A DNA stretch of 9,111 bases. Origin: Planctomycetaceae bacterium. GTDB taxonomy: Bacteria; Planctomycetota; Planctomycetia; Pirellulales; Thermoguttaceae. A program made the translations under genes and the position numbers. Shown here one piece after another: positions 7,210-9,111 of this stretch. Within the stretch, counting starts at the first letter, position 1; every line of letters begins with the position of its first letter. The stretch spans positions 1-9,111 of the forward strand of contig WRMR01000174.1 of NCBI GenBank assembly GCA_009776995.1. Reading direction: 5' to 3'. A model generated the notes under the pieces. It worked only from the letters and a program-made list of their open reading frames with translations, ran no database searches and was not told the origin of the DNA.

Positions 7210-7310
7210 TAGACTTATTCGGAAACTCAATAGATTTCTTCCCAAACTACCCATGTTGTTGATTTTTGGAAAAATGGGCAATTACATTTCTGGGTTTCCG
7301 AACAAGTCTA
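7210..7310. mobile_element. MITE-like element with 17-base terminal inverted repeats flanked by TA
   Basis: GACTTATTCGGAAACTC at 7212-7228 is repeated in inverted form at 7292-7308 (there reading GACTTGTTCGGAAACCC on the minus strand), with 15 of 17 bases matching. The element is 97 bases long, and TA lies directly outside each end (7210-7211 and 7309-7310), as expected after insertion of an IS630/Tc1-type element. If the ends are moved out by one base, a 3-base ATT flank is also possible, as in some IS5-type elements. The inside holds a CCCAT/ATGGG stem (7250-7254, 7274-7278) and no gene. It is a non-autonomous element or the fused ends of a deleted insertion sequence. Confidence 0.55.
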
Positions 7311-7385
7311 TTGTAACAAATAGAAAAACGTATCAGAAATACGGTTTTACGACTTGGATTTCCTGGAGACGTGATGGCTGCAATT

Positions 7386-7417
7386 GGGCAATTTCGCATA
7401 ATCATGTAAGATTGCCC
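7386..7417. repeat. GGGCAAT inverted repeat next to an orphan promoter
   Basis: GGGCAAT (7386-7392) and ATTGCCC (7411-7417) face each other across 18 bases, ending directly at the -35 of the promoter at 7418-7445. GGGCAAT also occurs at 7276-7282 and 7705-7711. It could be an operator or a stem. Function is inference. Confidence 0.35.
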
Positions 7418-7445
7418 TTGACTTGCGGCTTGACTGGCGTACAAT
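7418..7445 (+). promoter_or_regulatory. Orphan plus-strand promoter candidate
   Basis: TTGACT (7418-7423) and TACAAT (7440-7445) are separated by 16 bases, with five consensus matches each. No credible gene follows; the transcript would run into the hairpin cluster at 7520-7710. It may drive a small RNA or be left over from a lost gene. Confidence 0.4.
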
Positions 7446-7519
7446 ATTTCCGTCACTTGCGCGACAATGGTTGCAACCAAAAAATCAGCTTGGTGGTGTG
7501 GGTTTGACTGTGGGTTTCC

Positions 7520-7710
7520 GTCCTGAAAGGACGCAATTTCTATAACCCCCAGCATCAGCTGGGGGTAGCGACTGCCTCCAAACACCAGAAGCCTCAACGG
7601 GGCGCAACAAGACGCGATTGTCACGCCCCGATGGGGCTATCGATTTCTCTTGTTGGCGTTACCCCCGGCTTACGTCGGAAGTTATAGAAATCTTGCCCCT
7701 TTCGGGGCAA
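7520..7710. repeat. BIME-like composite of REP hairpins
   Basis: Five hairpins form a roughly mirror-symmetrical cluster: GTCCT/AGGAC (7520-7532); ACCCCCAGC/GCTGGGGGT (7545-7566); a central 15-base stem from AGCCTCAACGGGGCG (7590-7604) to CGCCCCGATGGGGCT (7624-7638) with one mismatch; a decayed CCGGC/GTCGG stem (7665-7678); and TTGCCCC/GGGGCAA (7693-7710). The left arm (GCAATTTCTATAACCCCC) recurs in inverted orientation on the right (GCAAGATTTCTATAAC on the minus strand). This layout is that of paired REP elements, usually spread by RAYT (IS200-like) transposases; such GC-rich hairpin units are common between PVC genes. The last hairpin could also stop transcription from either side. Confidence 0.6.
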
Positions 7711-7711
7711 T

Positions 7712-7850
7712 TTGACTTCACGACCAAGCTCATCAGCAACATCTTCGCAAGCCGCTTGCGCCGGAGTGGATTGACGAAATCGTCAAGCTCGAACTGTCGC
7801 ATTGTCCCGACTGCAAGTCATCCTTGTCGACGATGGTGATTGCCGAATCA
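7712..7850 (+). pseudogene. Probable IS66-type transposase fragment (zinc-finger region)
   Basis: A plus-strand frame opens after the TGA at 7712-7714 and reads HQQHLRKPLAPEWIDEIVKL, then ELSHCPDCKSSLSTMVIAES. The pattern of a proline-rich stretch, a polar stretch and then CPxC before a hydrophobic turn resembles the zinc-finger domain near the N terminus of IS66-family transposases. It has no start codon and no second CxxC. It loses resemblance where it meets the end of the regulator gene at 7848. If correct, it is a short relic cut at both ends. Assignment is by eye on about 35 residues and could be chance. Confidence 0.3.
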
Positions 7851-9020
7851 AAGCAGGCTTGTTTTTTTTCGGAACATGACTGGCGTCATTTCACATTCCC
7901 GGTGAAATGCACGGGCAAAATATTCCGGGGTGGAAAAACCGGCTTTTTTTGCAATGACGGCAACCGGTAACGCGGTTTCCAACAGGAGTTTTTGTGCCAG
8001 TTCGATTTTCACACGAATGATTTCCTGCTCCGGCGTCCGGTCAATCCATTTGCGAAATCCCCTTTGGAGAGACCGTAACGAAATATTGGTGTAATCCATG
8101 ACTTCCGACACGCCTATCCCGTGACAGGCATTTTCGCGGATAAATGCAAGAGCCTCGGCAATATCGGGGTCTTCGATGGCAATCGTACCGCTGGATTGCC
8201 GAACCGTGAGAAAAGAAGGGGGAATCAGCATTTGGGCGAACGACGCCGAGGGGCTTTGAATTTTTTCACTGAGTCTCGACGCTGCGTAATATCCCACGTC
8301 CGTTCCATTGGCATTGACACTGGAAAGCGACGGAGTCAAAAGCCGGCAAAACCACGGATCGTCTTCCACACCCACAACGGCAATGTCTTTGGGAACGTTC
8401 AGCCCCAGCTCCTTGCAACACTCCATGATCTTTTTGGCGTGAAGGTCAACTGCCGCAAAAAGTCCCGCCGGTTTTTTCAAATGTTGCAGCCATCGTTTCA
8501 AAGGAATGCGGTAACTCTCTTTCCACTGCGGCCCAAGGTACATGGACCTTGCTTTTGGCAACGCAAAAAAATCACAAGGGAAACCCTTTTCCGATAAACA
8601 CTGTTGAAATCCCCGGTACCGGCGCAACGTCCACGACACTTTTTCCATCGCATAATAGGCGAAATTCCTGAGTCCGGAACTGAGGAAGTGTTCGGCGACC
8701 ATCTTTCCAAGAATCGTTTCATTCACAATAATATCCGCAGGGAATCGGCTGGTACCATACAGCTCCACATAAGGAAGGTTGACCGAACGCAAAACGTCCA
8801 TGGAACGTTGATGAAACGACCGCGCAATGATTCCATCACCATTCCACTCTTGGACCCATTCGGGAAAGGGGTCATATTGCCCGCGTTGCTCAAAATCCAG
8901 AATCCAGTTATGTTCCAGGGCGTAACGGGCAACCCCTTCGACGATGGAACGCCCAAACATGTTGGTGGTTTCGACGAAAAGTAAAACACGTTTGATATTC
9001 TTTTTGCTTTTTCGCGGCAT
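7848..9020 (-). CDS. XylR-type sugar-sensing regulator with AraC-type DNA-binding domain
   Basis: This 390-residue protein has the architecture of E. coli XylR. Residues about 10-275 form a LacI/periplasmic-binding-like sensor (RVLLFVETTNMFGRSIVEGV at 11-30; DIAVVGVEDDPWFCRLLTPS, then LSSV, at 212-234). Residues about 285-387 form an AraC-type domain with two helix-turn-helix motifs (ISLRSLQRGFRKWIDRTP and VAVIAKKAGFSTPEYFARAF) and the closing TPVMFRK. Such proteins are abundant in Lentisphaerae and Planctomycetes, where they usually activate sugar-use genes on binding a sugar. There is no N-terminal DNA-binding domain, so it is not a LacI repressor. No Shine-Dalgarno is visible before the ATG at 9020, but the conserved domain begins at residue 10, which supports this start. 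A good promoter lies about 55 bases upstream. No sugar operon is next to it in the window; its target may lie to the right, beyond the edge. Domain calls are firm; the inducer is unknown. Confidence 0.92.
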   Translation of the reverse strand: MPRKSKKNIKRVLLFVETTNMFGRSIVEGVARYALEHNWILDFEQRGQYDPFPEWVQEWNGDGIIARSFHQRSMDVLRSVNLPYVELYGTSRFPADIIVNETILGKMVAEHFLSSGLRNFAYYAMEKVSWTLRRYRGFQQCLSEKGFPCDFFALPKARSMYLGPQWKESYRIPLKRWLQHLKKPAGLFAAVDLHAKKIMECCKELGLNVPKDIAVVGVEDDPWFCRLLTPSLSSVNANGTDVGYYAASRLSEKIQSPSASFAQMLIPPSFLTVRQSSGTIAIEDPDIAEALAFIRENACHGIGVSEVMDYTNISLRSLQRGFRKWIDRTPEQEIIRVKIELAQKLLLETALPVAVIAKKAGFSTPEYFARAFHRECEMTPVMFRKKTSLL

Positions 9021-9072
9021 GTCTGTAGTGGAGTTGAAAAAACGAGAAGGGCAACCAATTCCCCGTTATTGT

Positions 9073-9101
9073 TTCATATTTTTTACACACATTCAAGTCA
9101 A
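9073..9101 (-). promoter_or_regulatory. Sigma-70-type promoter for the XylR/AraC-type regulator
   Basis: On the minus strand TTGACT (9096-9101) and TATGAA (9073-9078) are 17 bases apart, with five and four consensus matches. Transcription would start near 9066 and leave a leader of about 45 bases. Confidence 0.55.
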
Positions 9102-9111
9102 TCCCGTGTGT
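9085..9111. promoter_or_regulatory. Inverted repeat over the regulator promoter
   Basis: ACACAC (9085-9090) and GTGTGT (9106-9111) are inverted across 15 bases and overlap the -35 region. The repeat may extend past the window edge. It is a candidate operator for autoregulation or for a divergent gene to the right. Confidence 0.3.

Noticed and set aside
7253..7507. Plus-strand frame of 84 codons in the spacer
   Set aside because: It begins inside the MITE-like element, runs through a promoter and has no ribosome site or recognisable motif.
7520..7710. CRISPR array
   Set aside because: The repeats are inverted hairpins of differing length without regular spacers, so they do not form an array.
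7618..7839. Plus-strand frame of 73 codons over the hairpin cluster
   Set aside because: Its N-terminal part translates the repeat stems, a common source of false genes; the neighbouring frame gives a better match to a transposase relic.

Overview
The window comes from a bacterium, most likely of the PVC group (Planctomycetes, Verrucomicrobia, Lentisphaerae, Kiritimatiellae). That placement is an inference from gene content: a XylR-type sensor fused to an AraC domain, a DUF4432 mutarotase-like protein, an ISAzo13-family (Rhodopirellula-type) transposase, and intergenic GC-rich repeats of a kind common in these genomes. All recognisable intact genes lie on the minus strand, so transcription runs right to left. 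No tRNA, rRNA or CRISPR array was seen.

Layout, left to right: the N-terminal half of an ISAzo13-family transposase runs off the left edge (1-670), with two promoter-like sequences upstream. Next is a complete ubiE/menG-type quinone C-methyltransferase (847-1539). A 100-base gap with a strong hairpin and a palindrome separates it from a DUF4432 galactose-mutarotase-like gene (1640-2782), which has a good promoter and a leader hairpin. A gene-free stretch of about 355 bases with degenerate repeats follows (2783-3138). Then comes a two-gene signalling operon: a stand-alone response-regulator receiver (6632-7033) transcribed into a soluble hybrid histidine kinase with four PAS domains, HisKA, HATPase, a receiver and an HPt domain (3139-6609). 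To its right is a gene-poor stretch of about 800 bases (7034-7847). It holds an MITE-like inverted-repeat element flanked by TA, an orphan plus-strand promoter, a BIME-like cluster of hairpins and a probable fragment of an IS66-type transposase. The window closes with a XylR/AraC-type sugar-responsive regulator (7848-9020), whose promoter and possible operator sit at the right edge.

The genes do not form one pathway. The methyltransferase belongs to menaquinone (or ubiquinone) synthesis. The DUF4432 protein and the XylR/AraC regulator both suggest carbohydrate use but are not adjacent. The receiver-kinase pair is a self-contained phosphorelay without a DNA-binding output. The accessory interest lies in the intergenic DNA, especially 7200-7850, where several different mobile or repeat remnants are packed together. 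I did not find a convincing undescribed multi-gene system.
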